Position numbers and translations under genes: made by a program. A stretch of 6,544 nucleotides of DNA, from positions 1 to 6,544 of the forward strand of contig JALUBW010000010.1 of the NCBI GenBank assembly GCA_027044735.1, given 5' to 3'. Below are positions 6,427 to 6,544 of this stretch, piece after piece (position 1 is the stretch's first letter; the number at the start of each line of letters is the position of its first letter). Source of the stretch: Anaerolineales bacterium. Lineage in GTDB: Bacteria; Chloroflexota; Anaerolineae; Anaerolineales; DRMV01. The notes under the pieces are model-generated. The model did no database searches, had not been told where the DNA came from, and saw only the letters and a list, made by a program, of their open reading frames with translations.

Positions 6427-6453
6427 GGACAGGGGTCTATCAGACCCCTGTCC
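6427..6453. repeat. Perfect 12-bp hairpin with 3-nt loop
   Basis: GGACAGGGGTCT (6427-6438) is perfectly complementary to AGACCCCTGTCC (6442-6453) around the loop ATC. A C-rich stretch, not a T-run, follows, arguing against an intrinsic terminator on the + strand. Such perfect short palindromes are typical of REP/BIME-like dispersed repeats. Confidence 0.75.
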
Positions 6454-6544
6454 TACCTCCCCCAAAGGCAGAACAAGCGGAATGTTGCACTTTTAGCGCC
6501 GACAAGGCAATTTGGCAAAGTGAGGCTATTATCCGAATTTCACA

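Larger units (their letters stand above)
6191..6544. other. Gene-free, repeat-rich downstream region
   Basis: No reading frame here has a plausible start, Shine-Dalgarno sequence or recognisable product. The stretch contains three separate inverted repeats (6217-6307, 6370-6397, 6427-6453) with pyrimidine-rich runs between them (for example 6398-6419). Base usage differs visibly from the coding block: C/T-rich tracts and short palindromes replace codon periodicity. The last 60 nt are A/T-richer and might lead into a gene beyond the window, but I could not assign a promoter. No tRNA, CRISPR or transposase remnant was seen. Confidence 0.6.

Noticed and set aside
6420..6472. Short direct repeat CAAAGGCGGA (6420-6429) / CAAAGGCAGA (6463-6472) flanking the perfect hairpin
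   Set aside because: A 9 of 10 match is too short to claim a target-site duplication or attachment sites.
6485..6532. Promoter-like boxes TTGCAC (6485), TTGGCA (6512) and TATTAT (6527) near the right edge
   Set aside because: No pair has spacing near 17 nt (36 nt and 9 nt), and no downstream gene is visible to support them.

Overview
The window holds one co-directional gene block on the + strand (about 1-6190) followed by a gene-free, repeat-rich stretch (6191-6544). In order the genes are: the 3' part of an ArsR/SmtB-family repressor; an octaheme cytochrome c of the octaheme tetrathionate reductase (OTR) family; an 815-residue protein joining seven c-type heme motifs, an EF-hand and a cytochrome b membrane domain; a short YeeE/YedE half-transporter; and a second YeeE/YedE half fused to a degenerate rhodanese domain that ends in Gly-Gly-Gly-Cys-Gly. 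Gaps between genes are only 10-21 nt, each start has a Shine-Dalgarno sequence, and one strong intrinsic terminator closes the block, so it reads as a single operon whose promoter and operator lie upstream of the window.

Working model (inference): this is an extracytoplasmic sulfur-redox and sulfur-transport module. The fused cytochrome b/heptaheme protein would exchange electrons with the membrane quinone pool. The octaheme cytochrome would act on an inorganic sulfur (or nitrogen) compound such as tetrathionate. The two YeeE/YedE halves, each with one conserved motif cysteine, would together form a TsuA/PmpAB-type pore for thiosulfate or sulfane sulfur. Charge distribution puts the rhodanese-like domain and its C-terminal cysteine on the same outer face as the cytochromes. 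That tail resembles the GGCGG swinging arm of SoxY, and the rhodanese domain has Ser where the catalytic Cys should be. A covalent sulfur relay between the octaheme enzyme and the transporter is therefore a reasonable, untested idea. The ArsR regulator beside split YeeE/YedE genes recalls the BigR and PigS loci, but here a multiheme respiratory chain takes the place of the Blh persulfide dioxygenase of those loci.

Organism: a bacterium with a multiheme-cytochrome respiratory chain. The downstream region carries palindromic elements of the 'GTCA-nn-GCGAGG' type that I associate, from memory, with Chloroflexota and some other environmental bacteria. I favour Chloroflexota weakly; the sequence alone does not settle it.

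The last 354 nt contain three clear inverted repeats and no gene that I can support.
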